A stretch of DNA of 64,000 bases, taken from NCBI GenBank assembly GCA_021737145.1, contig JAIPEN010000005.1, positions 62,001 to 126,000 on the forward strand. The letters are read 5' to 3'. The notes below the pieces were generated by a model. The model searched no databases. It had not been told where the DNA came from and worked only from the letters and a program-made list of their open reading frames with translations. Positions 63,859 to 64,000 of this stretch are shown in pieces. The translations under genes and the position numbers were made by a program. The stretch's first letter is position 1, and each line of letters starts with the position of its first letter. The stretch comes from Desulfarculaceae bacterium (GTDB lineage Bacteria > Desulfobacterota > Desulfarculia > Desulfarculales > Desulfarculaceae).

Positions 63859-64000
63859 CAAGCTCCTCCTAGCGGGGCCCGAACAGACTAACCAGGACTA
63901 GGGGCAAAGGCAAGCTTTGCCAGGCGATATCGGCATTATCTATTTTAAATCATGTTTTTCATCGGTTATTAATATATATAGCGCTTAATAACGGAGTTGC
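63859..64000. other. AT-rich upstream region of the MaoC-like gene
   Basis: Much lower GC than the rest of the window. It has an inverted repeat GGCAAA/TTTGCC (63903-63908, 63916-63921) with a 7-nt centre. No gene is visible. It probably contains the promoter of the maoC-like gene and the start of the next intergenic region. Confidence 0.4.

Overview
The window is GC-rich, gene-dense chromosomal DNA from an anaerobic or facultative bacterium. It most resembles a deltaproteobacterium (Desulfobacterota), possibly the Desulfarculus group. That placement is inferred from gene content: duplicated beta-oxidation sets, an ADP-forming acyl-CoA synthetase, ETF, TRAP transport, indolepyruvate ferredoxin oxidoreductase and a sigma-54 activator. 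No rRNA, tRNA, CRISPR array, phage or insertion sequence was seen. Nearly all genes sit in tight operons with 1- to 8-nt overlaps.

Region 1 (1-28095) is mostly catabolic. A leftward operon (1-5921) carries a 3-hydroxyacyl-CoA dehydrogenase (cut by the window edge), a DUF362 protein, an APH-like kinase, a TetR regulator, an ACAD10/11-like acyl-CoA dehydrogenase and a histidine phosphatase. It diverges from a rightward operon (6104-11955) with etfB, etfA, an enoyl-CoA hydratase, an ADP-forming acyl-CoA synthetase and an old-yellow-enzyme homologue. A 14-bp palindrome lies between the two divergent promoters. A sigma-54 activator gene (12021-13406) is followed by an AT-rich spacer with a sigma-54 promoter and three palindromes. 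Next come acyl-CoA dehydrogenase, 3-hydroxyacyl-CoA dehydrogenase, thiolase and acyl-CoA ligase. After a terminator come a TRAP transporter, an FrhB-like Fe-S protein, IorAB, a LarA-like protein and an MFS transporter.

Region 2 (28085-44402, all leftward) is the main discovery: an almost complete aromatic amino acid pathway in three consecutive transcription units. Each starts with a short leader peptide gene and a Rho-independent attenuator. Unit A (trpE, trpG, aroF, aroA, aroE, aroKB, aroC, aroQ) follows a leader with clustered Phe, Trp and Tyr codons. Unit B (second aroF, pheA, tyrA) follows a leader with eight consecutive Phe/Tyr codons. Unit C (trpD, trpC, trpF, trpB, trpA) follows a leader with four Trp codons. 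The codons in each leader match the end products of the genes behind it. In all three, a segment just after the control codons can pair with the 5' part of the terminator, so an antiterminator is possible.

Region 3 (44446-57246, leftward) is housekeeping: a periplasmic molybdopterin oxidoreductase, tatC, tatB, uvrC, an alpha/beta hydrolase, uvrB, a flavodoxin-fold oxidoreductase, an orphan AbiGi-like gene, cysS, ispDF and a ClC chloride channel. Region 4 (57412-63858) holds a PhoB/PhoR-type two-component system overlapping an arsenate reductase gene, a histone-deacetylase-family protein, an intergenic hairpin element, an acetyl-CoA-synthetase paralogue with altered catalytic motifs, and a MaoC-like hydratase.
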